DNA from: G020344215 sp039586575
Lineage (GTDB): Bacteria > Gemmatimonadota > Gemmatimonadetes > Palauibacterales > KS3-K002
DNA length: 64,000 bases
Reading direction: 5' to 3'
Assembly (NCBI GenBank): GCA_039586575.1
Contig: JBDHKD010000016.1
Location: 1 to 64,000 of the forward strand
Numbering within the stretch: position 1 is the stretch's first letter; every line of letters starts with the position of its first letter. Positions 8,591-17,243 of this stretch are shown piece by piece. Under the pieces are notes generated by a model. That model was not told the DNA's origin and searched no databases. It saw nothing but the letters and a program-made list of their open reading frames with translations. The translations under genes were made by a program, and so were the position numbers.

Positions 8591-8884
8591 CTGCGGCTGC
8601 TGATCCCGTTCGTGCTGGTCTGGCCGATCCTGGCACTGGCCGCCGAGGCCTCGCCGCTGAGACGCTACCGCGGCACGCCGGCGCGGGAGCTCGCCGCCCT
8701 GGGGTTCTGCTTCTTCGCTTACTTCATCCTCTGGTTCGCCTTCCACCTGCTCGGCCGCGCCATCACGGGCTCCGCGGCGGCCGCTATCGTCGCCGCCACG
8801 GTCCTCGCGCTGGCGGCCGTGACGCCGCTCTTGGCACTCGGCTACAAGATCTTCGGCGTGAGGCCCGGCGAGTCCGGGGCCTGA
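8588..8884 (+). CDS. Small membrane protein of unknown function
   Basis: This 98-residue protein has three hydrophobic segments: LLIPFVLVWPILALAAE, GFCFFAYFILWFAFHLLG and AAAAIVAATVLALAAVTPLL. A basic RRYRGTPARE loop lies between the first two. The ATG at 8588 has an AGGAGGAGCATAGA leader. I recognise no family. It stands alone between the transhydrogenase genes and the efflux cluster. Confidence 0.6.
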   Translation: MLRLLIPFVLVWPILALAAEASPLRRYRGTPARELAALGFCFFAYFILWFAFHLLGRAITGSAAAAIVAATVLALAAVTPLLALGYKIFGVRPGESGA

Positions 8885-9021
8885 GCAGGGTGAGCTGGCC
8901 AGCCGCCAGCCGACAGCCGATCATCGACGCCAGTTACTCCACGACTATCGACGCACGACGTCCAGCCAGAGCCCATCGGTCCGAGCGCGGTGAAGGGGGG
9001 GCTGTGGCTGCAAGCGGGGCA

Positions 9022-9076
9022 TTGACGGCCGGGTTAACGCTGTTAGATTAACGCTGTAAACTTCACACCGTTAACC
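9022..9076 (+). promoter_or_regulatory. Promoter with TetR-type operator candidate
   Basis: A TTGACG -35 box (9022-9027) is followed after 16 nt by TAGATT (9044-9049). Over and beyond the -10 lie a direct repeat TTAACGCTGT (9034-9043 and 9048-9057) and an inverted pair GGTTAACG (9032-9039) / CGTTAACC (9069-9076). The ATG of the TetR gene is 18 bp downstream. Autoregulation of the efflux operon by that repressor is inferred. Confidence 0.55.
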
Positions 9077-9093
9077 TCGAGGGGGGGGCACGA

Positions 9094-9756
9094 ATGTCGA
9101 CAAGAGTGGCGGATTCGCCGCGGGCCAATGCCACCGAGGCGGCGATCCTGGAGGCGGCGCGTGACCTGCTGGCGGAGGGCGGGTTGCCGGCGCTCTCGAT
9201 GCGGGCGGTGGCGTCGCGGGTCGGGGTGAGCGCGACGGCGATCTACAACTATTTCGAGAACAAAGAGGACCTGGTGAGACGGGTGGTGACGCGGGGGTTC
9301 GAGCGGTTCGCCGGCTACTTGCGGGAAGCGATCGTGGCTCTGCCGGTGGGATCGCGGGAGCGACTGCGCGCGCTGGGCCAGGCGTACATCCGCTTCGCGC
9401 TGGAGAACCGGGAGTACTTCCGGGTGATTTTCGCGTCGCACGCTGAGACGCCGCGGGACATCGAGGAGCTACCGGAGGGTGGCGGCTATGAGCTGCTGTG
9501 GCAGTCGGTGGTGGACGCGATGGAGGTGGGTGCGGTCAGGGAAGCGGACCCCGATCTCGTGGTGCTGTACCTGTGGACCCATGTACACGGGCTGGTATCG
9601 CTCTTGCTGACATGCGAGCCCGATGCCCGGTGTGAGCACACGGGTAAGCGTCTGAGCGCGTCCGAGCTGTTTGCCAGGTTCAGCGAGTTCATGTTCGACG
9701 GGCTATGTCCCCAGGGGAGGGCGCTGCCCGAAACGGGTGCCGTGGCCGCCTCGTAA
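9094..9756 (+). CDS. TetR/AcrR-family transcriptional regulator
   Basis: This 220-residue regulator has an N-terminal helix-turn-helix: ATEAAILEAARDLLAEGG, then SMRAVASRVGVSATAIYNYF and ENKEDLVRRVV. Its C-terminal ligand domain has the LWTHVHGLVSLLLTC segment typical of the WHG-type TetR C-terminal family. It is the first gene of a TolC/adaptor/RND cluster on the same strand, with 61 bp to the next start, so it is probably the local repressor. GAGGGGGGG lies upstream of the start. Confidence 0.9.
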   Translation: MSTRVADSPRANATEAAILEAARDLLAEGGLPALSMRAVASRVGVSATAIYNYFENKEDLVRRVVTRGFERFAGYLREAIVALPVGSRERLRALGQAYIRFALENREYFRVIFASHAETPRDIEELPEGGGYELLWQSVVDAMEVGAVREADPDLVVLYLWTHVHGLVSLLLTCEPDARCEHTGKRLSASELFARFSEFMFDGLCPQGRALPETGAVAAS

Positions 9757-9817
9757 GTAGGAGTGCGGCCTCGCCATATCGAAATCCCGGTAGTCAAAGG
9801 TCATAGGAGAGCGAGTC

Positions 9818-11308
9818 GTGTTCAGCGTAAACAGATGGCTGGGCGGAGGCGGTGTAGCGCTGGTGGCCGTGCTGCAGCTGGCGAGCGGCCTGCGGGCGCA
9901 GAGCGTTGAGACCCGGTCCCATTCGTTGCAGCAGGCGATCAGCATCGCGCTCGAGAGCAATCGGAACCTGCGGGAAGCCCAGCTGGGCCTGATGACGGCG
10001 GATCAACAGGTTCGTGAGGCGTGGGGCAGCCTGTACCCGACGATCGACGCTTCGCTGGGCTATCAGAGAAACCTGGCGATCCAGGAGGCCTTCCTACCGA
10101 AGATCATCTTCGACCCCGACGCTTCGCCGGACGAACTGATCAAGGTACGCTTCGGGGCGGACAACAACTGGTCCGCTTGGATGTACGTTACCCAGCCGTT
10201 GTTCGACGCCAGCGCGTTCATCGGTGTCAGCACGTCGGGACGCTACCAGGAGCTGCAGCGCGAGACGGTGCGTGGGTCGGCGCAGCAGGTGGCGTCGCGA
10301 GTGCGGCGGACGTACTACCAGGCGCTGCTGGCGCACGAGCTGGTCCGGGTCTCGGGTGAGAGCATCACCCGCACGGAAGAGACGTTGCAAGAGACGCAGG
10401 CCTTGTTCCGCGCCGGCTTGGCGAGTAGCTACGACGTGCTGCGCCTCGAGGTGCGGCTGGCCAACTTGCGGCCGACGCTGAAGCGGGCGGAGAACGCGGC
10501 GCTGGCTGCGGAGCGCGACCTTTCGGTGCAGCTGGGGATGGACCGGGTGACGCCGATCCGTGTTGCCGGCCAGCTGCACGAGATCAACCTGGCCTCGGCG
10601 GAATCGAACGAGGGTGAGAATCGGGAGCTTCTGCGGCTCGTCGGGTTCCAGAACGCGCTGGATGCCTCGTTCGAGTCGCTCTATACGCTAGCCCGGAGGA
10701 TGCGCTCGGACCTGCGCCAGGCGCAGCTGAACTACGAGCTGATGGACGCGCGTGTGAAACACGAGCGCAGTAGCATGTACCCGCGCCTCGACCTCTTCCT
10801 CAACTACGGGATCCTCGCCCAGGAAGACGGAAGGCTGAACCCATTCGGCGAGAACAAGAACCAGCGCACTACCAGTGCGGTGCTCGGCCTGGCGCTGGAG
10901 ATCCCGGTCTTCTCCGGCTTCCAGCGATCGGCGCGGGTCGAGCAACGAGAGCTGGAGCGTGAGCAGGCGCGCGTGCAGCTCGAGCTGTTGGAGCAGGAAA
11001 CCGCGAACCAGATTCGCACGGCGCTCGATGCCTTGGAGGAGGCACGGGAGCGTGCGGAAGCGCAGCGCGGCGCTGTCGCCGAAGCGCGCCGCGGCTACGA
11101 GATCGTCACGGCGCAGTACCTGGCCGGTGTAAGCTCGCAGCTCGAGGTGACCGAAGGCGAAGTATTGCTACGCGAGTCCGAGTACAACTACGCGCTGGCC
11201 GTGTTTGACTACCTGACGGCGCAGGCCGACCTGGATGACGCCGTCGGCGTGTTGCCGTTGGTGGACGTGCCGGGCTCGGCCGAACCGCTGACCGGTATAT
11301 CCGAGTAA
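9818..11308 (+). CDS. TolC-family outer-membrane efflux protein
   Basis: This 496-residue outer-membrane channel starts at a GTG behind AGGAGAG. The signal peptide is about residues 1-28, ending near LASGLRAQ. Two OEP repeats follow, each of long coiled helices and strand pairs: SLQQAISIALESNRNLREAQ in the first, and ALEIPVFSGFQRSARVEQRE in the second. It is likely the exit duct for the adaptor and RND permease encoded next. Length is typical for TolC homologues. Confidence 0.9.
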   Translation: MFSVNRWLGGGGVALVAVLQLASGLRAQSVETRSHSLQQAISIALESNRNLREAQLGLMTADQQVREAWGSLYPTIDASLGYQRNLAIQEAFLPKIIFDPDASPDELIKVRFGADNNWSAWMYVTQPLFDASAFIGVSTSGRYQELQRETVRGSAQQVASRVRRTYYQALLAHELVRVSGESITRTEETLQETQALFRAGLASSYDVLRLEVRLANLRPTLKRAENAALAAERDLSVQLGMDRVTPIRVAGQLHEINLASAESNEGENRELLRLVGFQNALDASFESLYTLARRMRSDLRQAQLNYELMDARVKHERSSMYPRLDLFLNYGILAQEDGRLNPFGENKNQRTTSAVLGLALEIPVFSGFQRSARVEQRELEREQARVQLELLEQETANQIRTALDALEEARERAEAQRGAVAEARRGYEIVTAQYLAGVSSQLEVTEGEVLLRESEYNYALAVFDYLTAQADLDDAVGVLPLVDVPGSAEPLTGISE

Positions 11309-11312
11309 TACG

Positions 11313-12437
11313 ATGATGAACACAGGGACACGATCGATCATGGAAGAGCGCACGATTGGTAGGCTGGCCTGGCTGGCCGCGATACTCACGCTCAGCGCCG
11401 CCGGCTCCGGCTGCGGCCCCTCGTCGCAGGCGAGCGAGGCGGAGGCGGGACAGGATTTCATCAAGACCGTCAACGTCGAGGTGCAACCGGTCGAGCTTAG
11501 CGACTTCACGAGCTATATCCGCCTGACCGGTGAGATCGAGGCGTTGAACGATGTAACGGTCAGCGCCGAGGAAAGCGGAGTGATCGAGCGCTTCTTCGTC
11601 GAGAAAGGGCAGTTGGTGCAGGCCGGCGCCCCGCTCGCGAAGATCCGCGACAGCGTGCTGCGCGCGCAGGTCAGTGAGGCGGAGGCAGCGGCGGGACTGG
11701 CGGCGGAGCGCTATGAGCGACAGCGCCAGCTTTGGGAGGAGGAACAGATCGGCAGCGAGATCGCCTACCTGGAGGCGAAGTACCAGGCGGATCTGCAGGC
11801 GGCGCGTCTGGCGCTGCTCCAGGAGCGGCTGGCACGGACGACGCTGGTGGCGCCGATCTCCGGTATCTTCGACGAGCGCCATGTGGATGCCGGCGAGATG
11901 GTGGCGCCGGGGACGCCGGTGGCGCGGGTGGTCGAGGTGGGCCGGGTGAAGGTGACGGGCGGTGTGGCGGAGCGGTTCGCGGCGGCGGTCCAACCCGGAG
12001 ACAGCGCGCAGGTGAGCCTCGATGTTCTGCCGAACCAGATCTTCCGCGGAGCGATCGGTTTCGTGGGCAGTGTGGTCGACCAGCGGAACCGGACGTTCCC
12101 GATCGAGATCGTGATCGCGAATCCCGGTCGGGTCATCAAGCCGCAGATGGTCGCCAACGTCGAGATCGCCAACAGCCGTCTGCAGGCGGTGATTGTGGTG
12201 CCGCAATCGGCGGTCCTGCGGACGGAGAACGGCTATCAGGTTGTTGTAGCGGAGGAGCGGGATGGAGGGCTTTTCGCCGTGAACCGGCCGGTACGGCTGG
12301 GTCCGATGTATGGAAACCGGGTCGTGGTCGAGGAAGGTCTGGAAGTGGGCGACCGACTGATCGTTCGCGGGCAGCAGTTGGTGGAGGCGGGTAACCGAGT
12401 GCGCGTCGTCAATGCGGCCGAGTTCGAGGCCGGTTGA
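11313..12437 (+). CDS. RND efflux periplasmic adaptor, lipoprotein
   Basis: This 374-residue membrane-fusion protein has a lipobox (LSAAGSGC) around residue 34, so it is probably anchored in the inner membrane by lipid. The lipoyl/barrel-sandwich halves are VSAEESGVIERFFVEKGQLV and TTLVAPISGIFDERHVDAGE, separated by an alpha-hairpin (QVSEAEAAAGLAAERYERQR). A beta-barrel and a membrane-proximal domain follow. An ATG at 11340 would give a shorter, more standard lipoprotein leader and is equally plausible. It starts 4 bp after the TolC gene. Confidence 0.9.
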   Translation: MMNTGTRSIMEERTIGRLAWLAAILTLSAAGSGCGPSSQASEAEAGQDFIKTVNVEVQPVELSDFTSYIRLTGEIEALNDVTVSAEESGVIERFFVEKGQLVQAGAPLAKIRDSVLRAQVSEAEAAAGLAAERYERQRQLWEEEQIGSEIAYLEAKYQADLQAARLALLQERLARTTLVAPISGIFDERHVDAGEMVAPGTPVARVVEVGRVKVTGGVAERFAAAVQPGDSAQVSLDVLPNQIFRGAIGFVGSVVDQRNRTFPIEIVIANPGRVIKPQMVANVEIANSRLQAVIVVPQSAVLRTENGYQVVVAEERDGGLFAVNRPVRLGPMYGNRVVVEEGLEVGDRLIVRGQQLVEAGNRVRVVNAAEFEAG

Positions 12438-12460
12438 GGTTAGAGGCTAGAGGGCGAGAC

Positions 12461-15400
12461 ATGTCCGGGTTCATGAGAGACGAGAAGAGAGAGCGGGCTG
12501 GCGGATCCGGCGACCGACCGGGCGGCGACGGCCACGGGAAGTTCAAGGAGTTCTGGCTGACCTCGTTCGCCGTTGATCACCCGACCAGTGTGTTGGTCCT
12601 GACACTCATCGTGATCATCGCCGGTTTCATTTCGTACATGAGGGTGCCCAAGGAGGCGGCGCCCGAGATTACGATCCCGATCGTCGCGGTAAATACGATG
12701 TATGCCGGGGTGGCGCCTGAGGACATCGAGACGCTGATCACGCGGGAGCTGGAAGACGAGCTCAACAAGATCGGCGATGTGAAGGAGATCACATCGACCT
12801 CGGTGGAGGGCTACTCGAGCATCATCGTCGAGTTCGAGGCCGGGATGGACATGACCGAGGCGCTGCAGCTGGTGCGCGAGAAGGTCGACATAGCCAAGCC
12901 GGAGCTGCCGCCGGCGGCGGAAGAGCCGATGATCGTCGAGTTCAACTTCGCCGAGTGGCCGATCATGCAGGTGAACATCTCCGGCGAATACAGCCTGGTT
13001 CGGCTGAAGAAGCTGGCCGAGGATGTCCAGGATCGGCTGGAGCAGATCCCGGACGTGCTGGCGGTCGACCTGTCGGGCGGCCTGGAGCGTGAGGTCCAGG
13101 TCGATGTCGACCTGGCACGCTTGAAGTACTACGACCTGGCTTTCGACGACGTTATCGATGCGATCCGCGAGGAGAACGTCACGACGCCCGGCGGCTCGAT
13201 CGACGTCGGTGACCTGAAGTATCTGGTACGGGTGCCCGGTGAGTTCGAGGACACGCGGCTGATCGAGGACATCGTGGTGACGGCGCCGGGCGACCGGCCG
13301 GTTTATATCCGTGATGTGGCAACGGTCGACTTCGGGTTCAAGGAGCGCGATAGCTTCGCGCGCTTGGACGGGCGGGCTGTCGTCACGCTCAGCATCAAGA
13401 AGCGGGTCGGCAGAAACATCATCGAGACGGCGGACGCGGTGCGCTCGGCCATCGAGGAGATGCGGCCGAATTTCCCGCCGACCACGGTGGTCAAGATCAC
13501 GTCCGACATGTCGGAAAACGTGCACGAGATGGTCTCCAGCCTGGAGAACAACATCGTGTCGGGGCTGATCCTGGTCGTCGCCGTCTTGCTGTTCGCCCTG
13601 GGCGTGCGTACTGCATCGTTCGTGGGCGTGGCCATCCCACTCTCGATGCTGCTGTCCTTCAGTATCATCCAGATGTCCGGCATGACGATGAACTTCATCG
13701 TGTTGTTCAGCCTGATCCTGGCGCTGGGGATGCTGGTGGACAACGCGATAGTCATCGTCGAGAACATTTACCGGTTCCGCGAACGCGGCTACGACCAGCG
13801 CGAGGCGGCGAAGCTGGCTACCGGCGAGGTCGCGATGCCGGTGATCGCGGCGACGGCGACGACCGTGGCCGCGTTCGCCCCGCTGGCCTTCTGGCCCGGC
13901 ATCGTCGGCGAGTTCATGATGTTCCTGCCGGTGACACTGATCATCACGCTCAGCTCGTCGCTGTTCGTCGCCCTCGTCATCAACCCGACCCTCTGCTCGC
14001 TGTTCATGCGAACGGAAGGCGAGAAGAGGCCGGGGCTCACGCGTGAGATGAAGTGGGTACTCGGCGGCGCGGCGGCCCTGGCGTTCCTCGTCGTGCTACC
14101 GAGTCAGCCGCTGACCGCGGTGCTGCTGGCGCTGACCGTTGTGGCGCTCTACGCGCTGCATCGCTACGCGCTGGCACCGGCGGGCCACTGGGTCCAGACG
14201 GTCAACCTGCCGGCCACGCTGAAGTACTACGAGCGAGCGCTGCGCTGGTCGCTGGCCCACCGCTGGCGTGTGATGGGCCTCGCCGTGCTGGTGCTGGTGC
14301 TAACGGTGATGGCGTTCGGGATGTTCAGCAAAGGAGTGGTGTTCTTCCCGGAGGACATTCCGCCGAGCACGGTCTGGGTGCAGGTCGAGGCGCCGACGGG
14401 GACCCGAGCGGACGTAACCGATGGGATCGTCGCCCGGATCGAAGGCGAGCTGGGTGAGGTGGAGAGTCGTGAGGACTTCGAGTCGGTCGTGGCGACGGCG
14501 GGCTCGAGCTCCGGTGACTGGGTGTTCGGCGGTTCGGGGACGCACGTCGGCACTGTCGCGGTTAACTTCGTGAACTTCGAGGATCGCGAGCACAGCTCGT
14601 TCGAGACGCTGGAGCGGATGCGGGACAACATCGGCCAAGGCATCGCAGGCGCCGATATCGTCGTCGAGCGGCCGCAGGAAGGGCCGCCGACGGGACTGCC
14701 GGTGAACATCGAGATAACCGGCGAGGACGCGGGGCTGCTGAAGCGGCTCGGCGACCAGGTGGTCACGCTGCTCTCCAACTCGCCAGTCGCACCGAAGCTC
14801 GAGGGTCTGGAGAGCGACATGGCCGACGCGCGGCCGGAGCTGACTGTAGAAGTCGATCGGGAAAAGGCCCAGCTGTTCGGCGTCAACACGCAGAAGATCG
14901 GGTTCACGGTGCGCAGTGCGATCAACGGGGTGGAAGCCGGCGAGTACCGTGACGGGCAAGATGAGTACGATATCGTCGTACGGCTGGCGGAACCGTATCG
15001 TCGCGATTTGAACGCGCTGGCCGACTTGACCGTCGTCTCCGATGATGGCGATCAGGTGCCGTTGCCGTCCGTGGCCACGTGGACCGTGAACGAGAGCTTC
15101 AGCGGGATCAACCGCAAGGACCTGGATCGCGTGGTCACGATCTCCTCGGACGTCCGCACGGGATACAACGCCAACGCGGTGCTGGCGGAGGTACAGGCCG
15201 AGCTGGCGGAGCTCGCCGCCGGGTTGCCGCGCGACTACGAGCTACGCTACACGGGGCAGCAGGAGGAGCAACAAGAGTCGGCGGCTTTCTTGATGGGGGC
15301 GTTCGTGACCGCGCTACTCTTGATCGCCTTCATCCTGGTCTCGCAGTTTGACTCGGTGCTGAGGCCGGCGATCATCATGAGCTCGGTGGTCCTCTCGACG

Positions 15401-15943
15401 GTGGGCGTCCTGCTCGGGCTTCTCGTCTTCGGCATGCCGTTCGGGATCATCATGAGCGGGGTGGGGGTGATCAGCCTGGGCGGCGTGGTGGTGAACAACG
15501 CGATCGTGCTCATCGACTATATCAGGCTCCTACGGGAGCGGGACGGGCTGAGCAATCACGAATCGTTGGTGCGCGGCGGCCTAACGAGGTTCCGGCCGGT
15601 GACGCTGACGGCGATCACGACAGTGATGGGTCTCATCCCGCTGGCGATCGGCCTCAACATCGACTTCTATGGGCTTTACGGCAGGCTGGAGCCGAACTTC
15701 TTCTGGGGCGGCGAGTCGGCGGCCTGGTGGGCGCCGATGGCGATCGCGGTGATCTGCGGCCTGACGTTCGCTACAATCCTGACGCTGATCCTCGTTCCGG
15801 TCATGCACACGGTCACCGACGACGTGGCCGACTTCTTCAATCGCCATTTCACACAGCGGGGCAAGGCGGCGCTGGCCGCGGAGCCAGCCGCGGAGCGGGA
15901 CAGTGAGGTTGCCGAGGTGGTGGTGGCGCTGGGAAGACAGTAG
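12461..15943 (+). CDS. RND-family efflux permease
   Basis: This 1160-residue inner-membrane proton-driven pump is of the AcrB/HAE type. The proton-relay helix reads GMLVDNAIVIVENIYRF, with VDN where AcrB has VDD; this is a common natural variant. It is about 110 residues longer than AcrB. Part of the extra length is an added hydrophobic pair between the two halves (VLGGAAALAFLVVLPSQPL and VLLALTVVALYALHRYAL). Start ATG 12461 is preferred to the TTG at 12434, which overlaps the adaptor stop. The protein completes the TetR-TolC-adaptor-RND set. Substrate is unknown. Confidence 0.93.
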   Translation: MSGFMRDEKRERAGGSGDRPGGDGHGKFKEFWLTSFAVDHPTSVLVLTLIVIIAGFISYMRVPKEAAPEITIPIVAVNTMYAGVAPEDIETLITRELEDELNKIGDVKEITSTSVEGYSSIIVEFEAGMDMTEALQLVREKVDIAKPELPPAAEEPMIVEFNFAEWPIMQVNISGEYSLVRLKKLAEDVQDRLEQIPDVLAVDLSGGLEREVQVDVDLARLKYYDLAFDDVIDAIREENVTTPGGSIDVGDLKYLVRVPGEFEDTRLIEDIVVTAPGDRPVYIRDVATVDFGFKERDSFARLDGRAVVTLSIKKRVGRNIIETADAVRSAIEEMRPNFPPTTVVKITSDMSENVHEMVSSLENNIVSGLILVVAVLLFALGVRTASFVGVAIPLSMLLSFSIIQMSGMTMNFIVLFSLILALGMLVDNAIVIVENIYRFRERGYDQREAAKLATGEVAMPVIAATATTVAAFAPLAFWPGIVGEFMMFLPVTLIITLSSSLFVALVINPTLCSLFMRTEGEKRPGLTREMKWVLGGAAALAFLVVLPSQPLTAVLLALTVVALYALHRYALAPAGHWVQTVNLPATLKYYERALRWSLAHRWRVMGLAVLVLVLTVMAFGMFSKGVVFFPEDIPPSTVWVQVEAPTGTRADVTDGIVARIEGELGEVESREDFESVVATAGSSSGDWVFGGSGTHVGTVAVNFVNFEDREHSSFETLERMRDNIGQGIAGADIVVERPQEGPPTGLPVNIEITGEDAGLLKRLGDQVVTLLSNSPVAPKLEGLESDMADARPELTVEVDREKAQLFGVNTQKIGFTVRSAINGVEAGEYRDGQDEYDIVVRLAEPYRRDLNALADLTVVSDDGDQVPLPSVATWTVNESFSGINRKDLDRVVTISSDVRTGYNANAVLAEVQAELAELAAGLPRDYELRYTGQQEEQQESAAFLMGAFVTALLLIAFILVSQFDSVLRPAIIMSSVVLSTVGVLLGLLVFGMPFGIIMSGVGVISLGGVVVNNAIVLIDYIRLLRERDGLSNHESLVRGGLTRFRPVTLTAITTVMGLIPLAIGLNIDFYGLYGRLEPNFFWGGESAAWWAPMAIAVICGLTFATILTLILVPVMHTVTDDVADFFNRHFTQRGKAALAAEPAAERDSEVAEVVVALGRQ

Positions 15944-15944
15944 G

Positions 15945-16007
15945 TCAGTAGGTCAGTGAAAGGTACCACCACCGATCTATTGACCCACTGATTTCACTGA
16001 CCCACTT
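15945..16007. repeat. GTCAGTAGGTCAGTG inverted repeat, type A, between convergent genes
   Basis: The left arm AGTAGGTCAGTGAAA (15947-15961) pairs with TTTCACTGACCCACT (15992-16006) with one mismatch. A further degenerate unit is nested between them. It separates the RND permease (plus) from pilC (minus) and is suited to bidirectional termination. It is the same repeat family as at 8402-8481. Confidence 0.7.
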
Positions 16008-16014
16008 CTCCTCC

Positions 16015-17226
16015 TCAGCCTCCGACGGTCGTCAGGGCCTCGAAGATCGGCAGGTAGAGGGCAACGACCATGCCGCCGAGGATCACGCCGACCACGACGA
16101 TGAGGGCGGGCTCGAGCGCCTTCATCAGTCGATCGACGGCGGTGTCGACCTCGCCTTCGTAGAAGATCGCGACCTTCTCGAACATGTCATCGAGGCGGCC
16201 AGTCTGTTCGCCGACCTCGACCATGCGGGAGACGAGGCGCGGCATCATGCCGGAGTTGGCCAGCGGGCCGCTGATCCCCTGACCCGCCTCGATGGCGGCG
16301 CGGGTGCGGAGCAACCCCTTCTCGATCACCACGTTGCCGGAAGTTCCGGCGGAGGCGATGATCGCGTCGATCAGGTTGGCGCCGGAGTTCAATAGCGAGG
16401 CCATGCTCTGCGAGAAGCGCGCCACGGCGGCCTTCCTGATCAGGTCGCCGAGTACCGGTATGCGAAGGAACAGGTTGTCGAAGAAGAGACGCCCCGGGTC
16501 CGTTCTGTAAAGCCGCTGCAGTACGATGAAGCCGCCGACGATCACCACCAGCAGCATCAGCCAATTCGCCTGCAGGAACTCCGACATGTTGACGAGCACC
16601 TGGGTGGGGTAGGGGAGCGTCAGACCACCGGAGGAGAACATCTTCTCGAAGGCGGGCACCACGAAGGTCAGCATCACGGCGGCGCTGGCGATCGCCACGA
16701 AGAAGATGATGGCGGGGTAGACCAGTGCGGTCTTCACTTTGCTGACCAGCGCCTGGCTCTTCTCGAGGTACGTGGCGAGGCGGGCCATAATCGAATCGAG
16801 CACACCGCCCTGTTCGCCGGCCTCCACCATGTTGACGAAGATGTCGCTGAAGCAGTAGGGGTGCTCCTTCATGGCGTCGGCCAGGCTGCGACCGGCCTGG
16901 ACGTCGATGATCACCTGGCCGAGCGCTTTGCTCAGCCGGCGATCCTCGGTGAGGTCCTGGCAGATCTCGAGGCTGTGGACGAGCGGGACGGCGGCGTCGA
17001 TCAGGGTAGCGAACTGGCGGGAGAAGAGCACGAGCGAGATCGGCTTGGCGCGTCGGCCCAAAGAGAACCCGCCGCCGCTGCTCAGCTTCGGCGCCGGCTT
17101 GACCCATTCCGGGATCAGGCGGCTTTTCACCAGTGAGCGAGTCGCGTCCTCGGCGGTGAGCGCCTGGATGACGCCCTCGCGGACGTTGCCTTCGACGGTG
17201 TGCGCGCGATAGAGCCAGCCGTTCAC
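16015..17226 (-). CDS. pilC: Type IV pilus inner-membrane platform protein PilC
   Basis: This 403-residue GspF/PilC-family protein has two T2SSF domains, residues about 65-190 and 268-390: FSRQFATLIDAAVPLVHSLE and FSQSMASLLNSGANLIDAII. Each carries a VEAGEQGG or VEVGEQTG motif followed by paired transmembrane helices (AIIFFVAIASAAVMLTFVV and ALIVVVGVILGGMVVALYLP). It is the last gene of a minus-strand pilin operon, 17 bp after the PilX-like gene. It anchors the assembly motors, whose ATPase genes are not in this window. Confidence 0.92.
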   Translation of the reverse strand: MNGWLYRAHTVEGNVREGVIQALTAEDATRSLVKSRLIPEWVKPAPKLSSGGGFSLGRRAKPISLVLFSRQFATLIDAAVPLVHSLEICQDLTEDRRLSKALGQVIIDVQAGRSLADAMKEHPYCFSDIFVNMVEAGEQGGVLDSIMARLATYLEKSQALVSKVKTALVYPAIIFFVAIASAAVMLTFVVPAFEKMFSSGGLTLPYPTQVLVNMSEFLQANWLMLLVVIVGGFIVLQRLYRTDPGRLFFDNLFLRIPVLGDLIRKAAVARFSQSMASLLNSGANLIDAIIASAGTSGNVVIEKGLLRTRAAIEAGQGISGPLANSGMMPRLVSRMVEVGEQTGRLDDMFEKVAIFYEGEVDTAVDRLMKALEPALIVVVGVILGGMVVALYLPIFEALTTVGG

Positions 17227-17243
17227 GATTACCTCGCCAGGTC

